A DNA stretch of 34,213 bases from the NCBI GenBank assembly GCA_964487655.1, contig CAZASB010000008.1, positions 1-34,213 on the forward strand, written 5' to 3'. The notes under the pieces are model-generated. The model made no database searches and was not told the DNA's origin. It saw only the letters and a list, made by a program, of their open reading frames with translations. Every line of letters starts with the position of its first letter. Positions within the stretch are counted from its first letter, which is position 1. A program made the translations under genes and the position numbers. This document shows, one piece after another, positions 23,566 to 31,649 of this stretch. The DNA is from PWXP01 sp964487655. Its GTDB lineage: Bacteria; Planctomycetota; Planctomycetia; Pirellulales; Thermoguttaceae.

Positions 23566-24861
23566 ATGCTTGCATGCCGTCTGTTACTCTGCCGAAGAGG
23601 CACGCTGGCCTTTGCGATATTGGCTTGCATGATGGGAGCTGCATCGCTCACATTACTGGATAATGCCGACGATCTTGGTCGTACAGCACACGCGAGTCTG
23701 CGCTATCGCATCATCGGCGGTGCCCTACTTTTCCTGGTCTGCATGAATGCAGGAAGGTTGCAAGTCCTTACTCGCTGGCCCAAACACTCTCGCATCATGC
23801 TGTTTTGGATGCTGTTTGCAGTTTCGTGGCTGGCCTCGGCCTTCTTTTACCTAGATTCGGTTGATATAGTTTCCGGGCTGTGGCTTACACTGGGAGTACC
23901 GTGCGTGTTCTTCGCAATGCTCCCTTGCACACATAGCAATCTGGCACAAATGGCGGCCTATGCTTACCTTGCCAGCCAGCTACCTTATGTTATTATGTCG
24001 CTACTGTATTGCCCTATTGTCGTGCCATATCAAGGGATCTTTCCTGGCCCAAACCAACTAGGCGTCACCACTGCTGCCATGGCAGCATGCATGCTCGTTA
24101 TCTTCTACTCGTGCATTAGGCGAAAGGCGCGCCTGATGCGTATTGCGATTGCGATTGCGCTGACTGCAGGACTCGTCATGCTGACACTACTGTCCCGTTC
24201 ACGCACAGCCCTAACTGCTCTGGTTCTTGCCCATGTGGTTGTATCGGGTGCATTGCTGTATGGAAAGAACGCCAGAAACAAACTAGTGCCCTTTCTGCTG
24301 CTCTCGCTGTTGGTTCCGTTCGTTCCTTTTCGCGGCAAGGCTCTGGGTGTCTACGTCTGTGAAAAACACGTAACAAGGACCAGTCTAGTGACGGGAAGAA
24401 GAAGCATCTGGCTGCCAGTACTGGCAGATACAACGGTAGTAGGGCATGGTAAATACTATTTCGCGACAGTAGTGGGGCACGGTTCCCATAATAGCATCGT
24501 TGAAGCTCTGGGCAAGCACGGATTGGTTGCGGCGATTGCCCTGCTTGGAGTAGCAATAACAAGTGTGTTTGGGGCGTTACGATTTGCACTTAGGCAGCGG
24601 TATTGCGATCCCTACGCGTTAGCACCACTCGTCATCATTGTCACATTCTGGGCAATGGCAATGACAGAGGGGATGTTTGGGGCAGTCGGAAAGGGCATGA
24701 CACTGCTAATGTTTGTGAATATTGGCATTGTGATGAGTCCACGATGCCAAGGTATAGACCGCTTTATGCTCGGCACGATGGCCGAGAACCACTACAATGC
24801 TCTCTCAGAACAGCACGCACGCATCTCTGCCTCGCCCCACCTCTCCACAGAAACATCCTGA
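23566..24861 (+). CDS. O-antigen polymerase/ligase-like membrane protein (Wzy_C)
   Basis: A 431-residue inner-membrane protein with about ten hydrophobic segments and a large periplasmic loop between about 250 and 315. The loop contains TGRRSIWLPVLADT and ends GHGSHNSIVEALGKHGLVAA; this 'HNSxLExLxxxGxxG' pattern is the hallmark of the Wzy_C/WaaL family. Such proteins polymerise O-units or ligate glycan to an acceptor in the periplasm. Ligase and polymerase cannot be separated by sequence; being beside a flippase and with no other Wzy in the cluster, polymerase is favoured (inference). ATG 23566 lies 10 bp after the previous stop with no clear Shine-Dalgarno, so ATG 23632 is an alternative. 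Confidence 0.82.
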   Translation: MLACRLLLCRRGTLAFAILACMMGAASLTLLDNADDLGRTAHASLRYRIIGGALLFLVCMNAGRLQVLTRWPKHSRIMLFWMLFAVSWLASAFFYLDSVDIVSGLWLTLGVPCVFFAMLPCTHSNLAQMAAYAYLASQLPYVIMSLLYCPIVVPYQGIFPGPNQLGVTTAAMAACMLVIFYSCIRRKARLMRIAIAIALTAGLVMLTLLSRSRTALTALVLAHVVVSGALLYGKNARNKLVPFLLLSLLVPFVPFRGKALGVYVCEKHVTRTSLVTGRRSIWLPVLADTTVVGHGKYYFATVVGHGSHNSIVEALGKHGLVAAIALLGVAITSVFGALRFALRQRYCDPYALAPLVIIVTFWAMAMTEGMFGAVGKGMTLLMFVNIGIVMSPRCQGIDRFMLGTMAENHYNALSEQHARISASPHLSTETS

Positions 24862-24870
24862 GGTATTTTT

Positions 24871-26019
24871 GTGACTCTGACAATAATCCACACGGCCCCG
24901 GAATCAAGGGCATCAGCATCTGGCCCTGCCGCCTCCATACCATCATTAATGCAACACCTCAGTAACGCGGGGTGTCATTGCTTGCGGCTCTATACCAATC
25001 GGCCGGGATTCGGCTTGGATGAATTCCATGGACAGCGCTGTCACTATCTGGCTGTGTCTTCCTGCCTCTCTCGGTTGGCTCCTCCGTTCAATCGGCCGGA
25101 CTTGCTCGTGTTCCACGGGGTATACGATCCTCGTCATTTCTTTCTTGTCCGCTGGGCTGATCGGCATGCGATTCCATACATCATTACACCGCGTGGAGGA
25201 ATGACTCGGGCAGCCCATCGTAGGCGGTTTTGGAAAAAACAACTTGCGGATCTTTTGTACTTCTCACGCACCGTTCGTAGGGCGGCGGCGATTCACTATT
25301 TAACACTTAATGAAGCTAAAGAGTCCTCTCACTGGAAACACACCTATTTTGTGGCAGGAAACGGTGTTGATTCCCCACCAGAAATACTGGTGGCACGTCC
25401 TAATAGCCGTCCACACCTTCATTTCCTCTTCATTGGGCGCAAGGACATCCACCACAAGGGATTGGACTTGCTTCTTAACGCACTGGGGCTGATCCGCAAC
25501 TTGCTCACAGAATTCAAAGTCAGAGTGACGATACATGGCCCCGATATCAATGGCAGCGAACGTCGACTGCAAGCAATGATCAACATATTCGGTCTGCAAC
25601 ATGTAGTCCGACTGGAGGCGCCAGTCTTTGGCGCCGACAAAGCGGCAGTGTTGAAAGACTGTGATTTGTTTGTGCATACATCCCGTCTTGAAGGTCATCC
25701 CATGGCTGTGTTGGAGGCCATGGCTGCAGGGTTGCCTTGTTTGGTCACACCCGGCACGAACATGGGGGCTGATGTAACCAGATTCAACGCAGGCTGGTTA
25801 GCTGATCCCACGCCAGACGCGATCGCGCAAACGTTCAAGACCATTTTGGCTCACCGTGATGCGCTCGCTGAGCGTGGCCATCAGGCCCGGGCGTTGGTGG
25901 AAGAATGCTATCAATGGAACCGTGTCGCAGAAGCGACGCTTTGCCACTACCAGCGTGTCGTGCATGAATACCCACACCGGCGTTCGGTTGCAGAAAGAGA
26001 CATCCACAATGCAATTTGA
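24871..26019 (+). CDS. GT4-family glycosyltransferase
   Basis: A 382-residue GT-B glycosyltransferase. The N-terminal domain has TIIHTAPESRASASGPAAS and the HGVYDPRHFFLVRWADRH / YIITPRGGMTRAA region seen in GT4 enzymes of exopolysaccharide clusters. The donor domain shows LHFLFIGRKDIHHKGLDLLL, then the motif FVHTSRLEGHPMAVLEAMAAGLP with the EX7E glutamates. Start GTG 24871, with AGGT just upstream overlapping the previous stop codon; the spacing (9 bp) implies co-translation. The end overlaps the next gene by 11 bp. Sugar specificity unknown. Confidence 0.88.
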   Translation: MTLTIIHTAPESRASASGPAASIPSLMQHLSNAGCHCLRLYTNRPGFGLDEFHGQRCHYLAVSSCLSRLAPPFNRPDLLVFHGVYDPRHFFLVRWADRHAIPYIITPRGGMTRAAHRRRFWKKQLADLLYFSRTVRRAAAIHYLTLNEAKESSHWKHTYFVAGNGVDSPPEILVARPNSRPHLHFLFIGRKDIHHKGLDLLLNALGLIRNLLTEFKVRVTIHGPDINGSERRLQAMINIFGLQHVVRLEAPVFGADKAAVLKDCDLFVHTSRLEGHPMAVLEAMAAGLPCLVTPGTNMGADVTRFNAGWLADPTPDAIAQTFKTILAHRDALAERGHQARALVEECYQWNRVAEATLCHYQRVVHEYPHRRSVAERDIHNAI

Positions 26020-26701
26020 TGAAGCTTACAATCTGTTGCTGCGGGCTTCCCATGCAAGTGAACTGTATCATCGCAAGGTCCGCTCACGCATTGCATATAC
26101 CTGGAACCGCATCGAGCATCTAATAACCCCGGAAGCACGAGTCGTCGAAATCGGTGTCGGGCCGATGTCACCCGTGATCAAACTGCTTGCGAACGCAGAA
26201 GTAATCGGCGTTGACCACACTGCGTTACAAGCTGAGCTATGTCGAACGTTTGACATTGCATTACGATCGTGCGATATCCAAAGTGAACCGCTACCGCTGG
26301 ATGATAGCTCTGTTGACATGGTCTTGCTGCTCGAAGTTATCGAACATCTTTGCATGTACCCAACTTGTGTCTTGAGACAGATATATGACAAGGTGAAACC
26401 GGGAGGCTATTGTGTTCTGACGACGGTGAACTTCCTTCGGCTATCGAATCGGATTCGAATGCTTACTGGCAGAAATCCCTTGCTGACGTTCTGTGAGCCG
26501 TCGGAGGGTGGGCGTAATCATATTCGGGAGTATGTGCTGGAAGAGATGCGCCATTACGTAGAGGATGCAGGGTTCCAAATAGCAGAGACGGCCTTGTTTC
26601 AAGTGCTTGACAGTAGCTTGGCTGGCAGACTTTATTCGAGAATTGCGGGTTTGTACCCCCGGCATAGGAACTATTTCTTGGTGATTGCGAGGAAGGAATA
26701 A
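26009..26701 (+). CDS. Class I SAM-dependent methyltransferase
   Basis: A 230-residue methyltransferase. Motif I is VVEIGVGPMSPVIKLL (SAM glycine loop), the following acidic strand is VIGVDHT, and later motifs are LPLDDSSVDMVLLLEVIEHL and the post-motif VKPGGYCVLTTVNF, as in Methyltransf_11/UbiE-like enzymes. In a polysaccharide locus it most likely methylates a sugar hydroxyl or a lipid-linked intermediate, which is inference. ATG 26009 begins within the previous gene (11-bp overlap) and the frame is open further upstream only inside that gene. GAAAGAGA lies about 10 bases upstream. Confidence 0.86.
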   Translation: MQFDEAYNLLLRASHASELYHRKVRSRIAYTWNRIEHLITPEARVVEIGVGPMSPVIKLLANAEVIGVDHTALQAELCRTFDIALRSCDIQSEPLPLDDSSVDMVLLLEVIEHLCMYPTCVLRQIYDKVKPGGYCVLTTVNFLRLSNRIRMLTGRNPLLTFCEPSEGGRNHIREYVLEEMRHYVEDAGFQIAETALFQVLDSSLAGRLYSRIAGLYPRHRNYFLVIARKE

Positions 26702-26710
26702 CCTTCTGCG

Positions 26711-27943
26711 ATGAAAATATTGTACTTCCATCAGCATTTTGTGACACCGAACATTGCTGGAGGAACGCGTTCGTACGAGATGGCGCGGCGGCTCATTGCA
26801 CGCGGACACACCGTCACGATGGTTTGCGGTAAGACGGGAGACCTCGGGTTACCTGTGACACACAGGAAGGGCTGGCGACGTGGAATAATCGACGGGATTG
26901 ATGTGATCCAATTGGACTTGCCCTACAGTAACTATGATGGTCTTCCCAAGCGGGCCTGGACCTTTTGTCGCTTCGCATGGTCTAGTATCCGCCTGGCTTT
27001 GCGGGAGAAGTATGACCTGTTGTTCGCTACGTCAACCCCGCTAACCGCAGGTATTCCGGGAATCGTTGCAAAGCTGTTCAAGCGTCACAAGCCGTTTGTT
27101 TTTGAGGTGCGCGACCTATGGCCTGAACTACCCAAGGCACTCGGCATGAGGAATCCCTTCCTCCTTACCGGCATGAGCGCACTGGAATGGTTGGCCTACC
27201 ACTTCGCAGACGCTTGCATCGGATTATCACCGGGAATCTGCGAAGGCATTGCCCGAAGAACGTCAAAAGACAAGCAAATCGCAATGATTCCGAACAGTTG
27301 CGACTTGGGAATCTTTCGGCCAGAATGCCGGCCGGACTTGGAGTTGGACGGCGTCGAGAAAAACCAGATGGTGGCCATATTTGCAGGTGCACACGGAATT
27401 GCGAACGGATTGGATGCTATCCTCGACACTGCGGTTGAACTGAAACGGCGGGAACGTAATGATATCATATTGGCGTTCATCGGCGACGGAAAGAAGAAAC
27501 GCGAATTGATGAGAAGGGCTACTCAAGAAGGACTAACAAACTGCCGGTTCTATGATCCAATGCCGAAGAACATATTGAGCCGCATTCTCGGTTCAGCAGA
27601 CGTGGGGATGATGATTCTCGCCAATGTAACTGCATTCTACTACGGAACATCTCCTAACAAATTCTTCGATTACATCGCTTGCGGTTTGCCCGTGGTAAAC
27701 AACTACCCTGGCTGGCTTGCCGGTTTGATTCATGCGAACGCGTGCGGTGTAGTAGTGCCGCCCGATGATCCGGCAGCATTTGCGGACGCCCTGATCATGC
27801 TCGCCAAAAATCGAGACCAACGCCAAAAAATGGGCAGACGCGCTCGGGAACTTGCCGAAAGAGAGTTCGATCGAGACAGATTAGGGAACACACTCGTGGA
27901 CTTCCTGGAATCCGTCCACCAATCGCGACGGCAGACATTGTAG
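26711..27943 (+). CDS. WbuB-like GT4 glycosyltransferase
   Basis: A 410-residue glycosyltransferase. The start MKILYFHQHFVTP, then GGTRSYEMARRLIARGHTV, is typical of WbuB-type enzymes, which transfer an N-acetyl-fucosamine-like sugar in O-antigen synthesis. Also seen are KPFVFEVRDLWPELPKALG, VAIFAGAHGIANGLDAIL and the late FFDYIACGLPVVNNYPGW plus GVVVPPDDPAAFADAL. Full length for the family (about 400). A 2-amino-2,6-dideoxy sugar donor is plausible given the dehydratase in the cluster, but remains inference. After the stop at 27943 the same frame stays open for another 27 codons to a TAA (see findings). The ATG is 9 bp after the previous stop. Confidence 0.9.
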   Translation: MKILYFHQHFVTPNIAGGTRSYEMARRLIARGHTVTMVCGKTGDLGLPVTHRKGWRRGIIDGIDVIQLDLPYSNYDGLPKRAWTFCRFAWSSIRLALREKYDLLFATSTPLTAGIPGIVAKLFKRHKPFVFEVRDLWPELPKALGMRNPFLLTGMSALEWLAYHFADACIGLSPGICEGIARRTSKDKQIAMIPNSCDLGIFRPECRPDLELDGVEKNQMVAIFAGAHGIANGLDAILDTAVELKRRERNDIILAFIGDGKKKRELMRRATQEGLTNCRFYDPMPKNILSRILGSADVGMMILANVTAFYYGTSPNKFFDYIACGLPVVNNYPGWLAGLIHANACGVVVPPDDPAAFADALIMLAKNRDQRQKMGRRARELAEREFDRDRLGNTLVDFLESVHQSRRQTL

Positions 27944-28114
27944 TTGCCCGGCAAGCGCTCGATCGACCTGTTTAACGTAGGCACGTACGAAGACATGCCT
28001 TGCATCGGTATCCAAGAACGCCCATAATTGTGACGTTTGAGTTCATCTGCTTGGCGCAACAAACATGATCATCGTGAACTTCCTCCGCCGTGCATCAGAT
28101 TTCTTCTTGCATCA

Positions 28115-28771
28115 ATGAACGACACGTACCAGATCTTCGCCAAACGCCTGTTCGACATCGCTGTTAGCCTCACCTTGCTGACACTGGCACTGCCTGCCCT
28201 GCTGGTAGTGGCGGCACTGGTGCGGTGGCGTTTGGGCAAGCCTATGCTTTTTCGGCAATTGCGTCCAGGGCTTCACGAACAGCCGTTTCGCATGCTGAAG
28301 TTCCGCACGATGACCAACGCACGCGATGCCGATGAACGGCTTTTACCGGACGATCAACGGTTAACCCCGCTGGGGCGATTTCTGCGCAAGTGGAGCCTGG
28401 ATGAATTACCGCAATTATGGAACGTGCTGCGCGGTGATATGAGTTTGGTCGGGCCGCGCCCGTTGTTGATGCAGTATCTGGATCGTTACACGCGAGAGCA
28501 GGCAAGGCGTCACGAGGTTAAACCGGGGGTTACAGGTTGGGCGCAAGTGAATGGCCGCAACGCGATTAGTTGGGAAGCTAGATTCCAACTGGACATTTGG
28601 TACGTTGATAACTGTAGTCTGCTTCTGGACCTAGCAATACTGTGGCGCACAGTATCGAAGGCGCTCCAGCAGCACGGAATATCTGCCGAGGGTCAGGCTA
28701 CAATGCCGGAGTTTGAGGGCTTCGCAGGCGGACAATGCAACACCCATACAACCTCCAAGGCAAAGGCGTAG
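28115..28771 (+). CDS. Undecaprenyl-phosphate sugar phosphotransferase (PglC/WcaJ-C-like)
   Basis: A 218-residue bacterial sugar transferase of the short PglC type, which moves a phospho-sugar from UDP-sugar to undecaprenyl phosphate, starting glycan assembly at the inner membrane. An N-terminal re-entrant hydrophobic helix (about 9-38: AKRLFDIAVSLTLLTLALPA) is followed by the catalytic core. Core motifs are MLKFRTM, SLDELPQLWNVLRGDMSLVG with the Asp-Glu pair, PRPLLMQYL and KPGVTGWAQVNGRN. The tail GISAEGQATMPEF is typical. The start ATG 28115 is fixed by the conserved N-terminus; no good Shine-Dalgarno. Together with the dehydratase and aminotransferase in this locus, a diamino- or amino-dideoxy sugar-phosphate is a likely substrate (inference). 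Confidence 0.93.
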   Translation: MNDTYQIFAKRLFDIAVSLTLLTLALPALLVVAALVRWRLGKPMLFRQLRPGLHEQPFRMLKFRTMTNARDADERLLPDDQRLTPLGRFLRKWSLDELPQLWNVLRGDMSLVGPRPLLMQYLDRYTREQARRHEVKPGVTGWAQVNGRNAISWEARFQLDIWYVDNCSLLLDLAILWRTVSKALQQHGISAEGQATMPEFEGFAGGQCNTHTTSKAKA

Positions 28772-29086
28772 AAAATACCGGGTCTATAGCTTGTCACCCC
28801 CAACCAAGTATGATTCTAGCGCGCGCTTGCTTTGAGGCAGCAAGCGACGATCCCAAGATCGCCGTATGAAGAGAGTGCGGTTGCGAGAACCTGCGGCAAC
28901 GTATTCTGAGCCTAGGATATCGCGGCCCACCCCGATGCAAGCCGACAGACGAGGCTTCACAAGTTCGTTGCCCCCACCCCCAGGCGGGCCCACTTGTTGC
29001 AAATGTATTTGGGGGGATGCTTATCCTGTAAGTTGCTAATCTGGTCTCGCTTCCTTCTGCCGCAGTACTACTACCACCGACCAAAC
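28772..29086. other. 315-bp non-coding gap with three hairpins
   Basis: Between the sugar transferase and the second methyltransferase lies DNA without a convincing gene. It contains CGCTTGCT (28824-28831) pairing with AGCAAGCG (28839-28846), an 8-bp perfect stem with a 7-nt loop. Directly after comes CGATC-CCAA-GATCG (28848-28861). GTTGC and GCAAC a little further on (near 28879-28900) could form a third stem. No T-run follows, so these are not classic terminators. Minus-strand open frames here show no family resemblance. Confidence 0.55.
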
Positions 29087-29839
29087 ATGAGCATAACAGT
29101 CCATCTCAGGAACCGTTGCCAGCGCCTGCGCATGGCATTTGTGAGCAGTATCTATGCGGATCACAACAGGAGTAGGAGCGTCTGCAAGGCACTCAGGGGT
29201 GTCCTGGATGCAATTTCTTCAGACGGCACAGCTTTGAATGTCGGTGCAGGCAGTTCTCGGTTACATCCCAGGATGCTGAATCTCGACATAGCACCCGGTC
29301 CGTACATAGACCTCATTGCCAGCGCACTGCAATTGCCTTTGGACGATTCAAGCGTGGATGTGGTCGTATCCCAGGAGACACTTGAGCATGTCTCGGACCC
29401 GTTTGCAGCCATTGCCGAAATGGGGCGAATTTTAAGACCGGAAGGAACACTCTATCTTCAACTACCGTTCATGATCGGGTATCATCCGTGTCCACAGGAT
29501 TACTGGCGTTTCACCCGGGACGGAATCGGAGAGATGATCAGAGTGGGGAAATTGGTGCTCCAAGATGAAGGCTTCACGGTGGGGGCGGCAACAGGGTTCT
29601 ACCGGATCAGCGTGGAATTCTTCGCAATCATATGCTCTGGGCCGATCGTCTCGCTGTATATGCCGGCAAAGGCCCTCTTCTCGCTTCTGCTGTACCCACT
29701 GAAACTGCTTGACCGGTGGAGTTGCTACTCCCGGCACAATGACCGAATAGCGGGCGGTTACTATGCAATCGCAAGGAAGATCCCGGAATCCAACGAGGTG
29801 TCTGCGTCCGAGCATTCCCGAGGTAGTTCTCTTTCATGA
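29087..29839 (+). CDS. Class I SAM-dependent methyltransferase
   Basis: A 250-residue protein of the Methyltransf_11 type. Motif I is degenerate but readable as TALNVGAGSSRLHPRMLNLD; LPLDDSSVDVVVSQETLEHV and ILRPEGTLYLQLPFM follow at the expected spacing. The segment GYHPCPQDYWRFTRDGIGEM is characteristic of methyltransferases found in polysaccharide clusters. A hydrophobic stretch at about 195-215 may bring it to the membrane. ATG 29087 is chosen as the first residue of the conserved part; the frame upstream (to 28994) has no clear start signal. It overlaps the following ATP-grasp gene by 4 bp (ATGA). Target, perhaps a sugar hydroxyl, is inferred. Confidence 0.83.
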   Translation: MSITVHLRNRCQRLRMAFVSSIYADHNRSRSVCKALRGVLDAISSDGTALNVGAGSSRLHPRMLNLDIAPGPYIDLIASALQLPLDDSSVDVVVSQETLEHVSDPFAAIAEMGRILRPEGTLYLQLPFMIGYHPCPQDYWRFTRDGIGEMIRVGKLVLQDEGFTVGAATGFYRISVEFFAIICSGPIVSLYMPAKALFSLLLYPLKLLDRWSCYSRHNDRIAGGYYAIARKIPESNEVSASEHSRGSSLS

Positions 29840-30822
29840 CGCGTATATTGGTGTCATCCGCTGGGCGACGAGTTGCGTTGATCGCCTCGTTTCGCCGAGC
29901 AGCTGAACAGTTAAGACAAGAGCTTCAAGTGGTTGCGGTTGATGCGGAACCATCGTGGAGTCCGGCCTGCCAACTAGCGGATGTCGCAATCCGGGTGCCG
30001 AGATGCACACATGCCAGTTTTCCCTCGCGAATTCTCCGCATATGCATCGAACATGGTGTCGATGCGATCATTCCCACTATCGACACCGAGTTACCAGTGT
30101 ATGCCGAACAGCAGCCCCTGTTCCGTAAACACGGCACGGCTGTGCTAGTTCCTTCAATGCCCTTTGTTCACCTCGTGCGGGACAAACTAGCCACATCCAA
30201 GAAACTCGCCGAAGTAGGGGTTCCAGTACCACTTACGTGGAGCGCGGCCACCGCACTAAGCGAAGCAGAGTCACTTCCATATCCCCTAATTGTGAAACCC
30301 ATCGATGGCTCTTCTTCCAAGGGGGTGAGTTCGGTATCTGATCCCAACGCTCTACGAAAGACGCTTGCCTCTGCGCCAGGGCTCATTGTTCAGCAGTTGT
30401 GCCATGGCACCGAGTTCACCGTGAATGCCTTCTACGACTCAGGAAAATGCGTCTGTTGTGTGCCGCATCTTCGCCGGTTTGTACGCGGTGGCGAGGTGTG
30501 CTTCGCCGAAACAATGCGAGTGCCGGCCTTCAGCCAGGTTGCAGATTGCATTGTGCGTGATTTTCCAGACCTATACGGCCCTCTTTGCTTCCAAGGTTTT
30601 CGCGATCAGAACGGGCAAATTACCGTATTTGAAATTAACGCTCGATTTGGCGGTGGATATCCAATCTGTGATCAAGCAGGTGGCACATTTGCTAAATGGA
30701 TTCTCCAGAAGCTTGCCGGGCAACCTCCATCCTATAGTGATCAATGGGTGGAAGGTCTCCGTATGCTGCGCTATGACGATGCGGTCTTCGTTCCACCAAA
30801 TGATACTTCCCAGCGATGCTAG
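29836..30822 (+). CDS. ATP-grasp ligase (CarB/PylC-like)
   Basis: A 328-residue ATP-grasp protein. The N-terminal Rossmann-like part begins RILVSSAGRRVALIASFRRA, as in carbamoyl-phosphate-synthase-like ATP-grasp enzymes. The central fold has LPYPLIVKPIDGSSSKGVSSV (ATP-binding Lys and glycine loop), IVQQLCHGTEFTVNAFYD, and the metal-binding end VFEINARFGGGYPICDQAGG. ATP-grasp enzymes join a carboxylate to an amine or thiol through an acyl-phosphate. Here it may attach an amino acid or acyl group to an amino sugar (inference). It is coupled on both sides: ATGA with the methyltransferase and a 7-bp overlap with the HAD gene. Confidence 0.88.
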   Translation: MTRILVSSAGRRVALIASFRRAAEQLRQELQVVAVDAEPSWSPACQLADVAIRVPRCTHASFPSRILRICIEHGVDAIIPTIDTELPVYAEQQPLFRKHGTAVLVPSMPFVHLVRDKLATSKKLAEVGVPVPLTWSAATALSEAESLPYPLIVKPIDGSSSKGVSSVSDPNALRKTLASAPGLIVQQLCHGTEFTVNAFYDSGKCVCCVPHLRRFVRGGEVCFAETMRVPAFSQVADCIVRDFPDLYGPLCFQGFRDQNGQITVFEINARFGGGYPICDQAGGTFAKWILQKLAGQPPSYSDQWVEGLRMLRYDDAVFVPPNDTSQRC

Positions 30823-31514
30823 TTGTTTTCGATTTAGACGATACGCTTTACTTGGAACGCGACTATGTCCGAAGCGGCTTCCTCGCAGTCGGTCAATGGT
30901 TAGAACAGTCACGCGGAATCAAGGAGTTTGCTGCTCTGGCATGGGACTCCTTTCAGGCAGGAACGCGAGGACATATTTTCGATGAAGTGCTCACTCAGTT
31001 CGGGATCAATGACCCTGCCTTGATCAGTGCCATGGTGACCGAGTATCGTCAACACCGACCATCGATTGACTTACTGCTCGATGCACAGATGCTACTCTCC
31101 TACTGTCGAGAGATGCGTGTTACAACCGCCCTCATCACCGATGGCATGTCGGCGTCACAGTGGGCTAAGATTGCGGCTTTACGGTTGACGGAGTATATTG
31201 AACACATTGTAGTTACGGACGATTGGGGATCTGGATGGCAGAAGCCGAATCCACGCGCGTTCGAGACGGTACAACGCGAGCGTCCGGGCACGGAGTGTGT
31301 CTATCTGGCAGACAATCCACAAAAGGACTTTCAAGCGCCCGCGCAATTGGGATGGAGGCCCTCCATACGGGTACGCCGATCAGGTTCGCTGCACGAAGCA
31401 ATTCCCACCCCAAGGGAATGTTTTGAAGTCCCTTCGCTTGCTGGCGTGACTGAGTTACTCTCCTCAGAACGCAAGCACGACAAGACATTACCACCAAAGA
31501 TAGTCGTTCCATGA
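30816..31514 (+). CDS. HAD-family hydrolase (phosphatase)
   Basis: A 232-residue haloacid-dehalogenase superfamily protein with all four motifs: I at residues 5-11 (FDLDDTLY, nucleophile D6 and acid D8), II ALITDGM, III Lys in WQKPNPRAF, IV VYLADNPQKDF. The cap (about 15-85) is a helical C1 type. It likely dephosphorylates a small sugar or acyl phosphate. Start ATG 30816 overlaps the ATP-grasp stop by 7 bp, so the two proteins are probably made in step and used in one pathway. The pair occurs together in other bacterial polysaccharide loci as far as I recall, but the reaction is not known to me. Last gene of the lower-GC cassette. Confidence 0.9.
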   Translation: MLVVFDLDDTLYLERDYVRSGFLAVGQWLEQSRGIKEFAALAWDSFQAGTRGHIFDEVLTQFGINDPALISAMVTEYRQHRPSIDLLLDAQMLLSYCREMRVTTALITDGMSASQWAKIAALRLTEYIEHIVVTDDWGSGWQKPNPRAFETVQRERPGTECVYLADNPQKDFQAPAQLGWRPSIRVRRSGSLHEAIPTPRECFEVPSLAGVTELLSSERKHDKTLPPKIVVP

Positions 31515-31649
31515 CACTAAGGAGCGCAGGCGTGGGCGCAGAACTCGCAGCCCGATCATCAGCGACATTCACACAAGTAGCTGCCAGTCTGTCTGTCACG
31601 GAGAAAGACTGTGCTAATCCTTCGTCCCAATAGGATTTCAAAGCTTGCC

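Noticed and set aside
28784..29002. Minus-strand open frames in the 28772-29086 gap
   Set aside because: Composition looks random, starts lack ribosome-binding sites and no family pattern is visible. A decayed gene cannot be excluded but is not supported.
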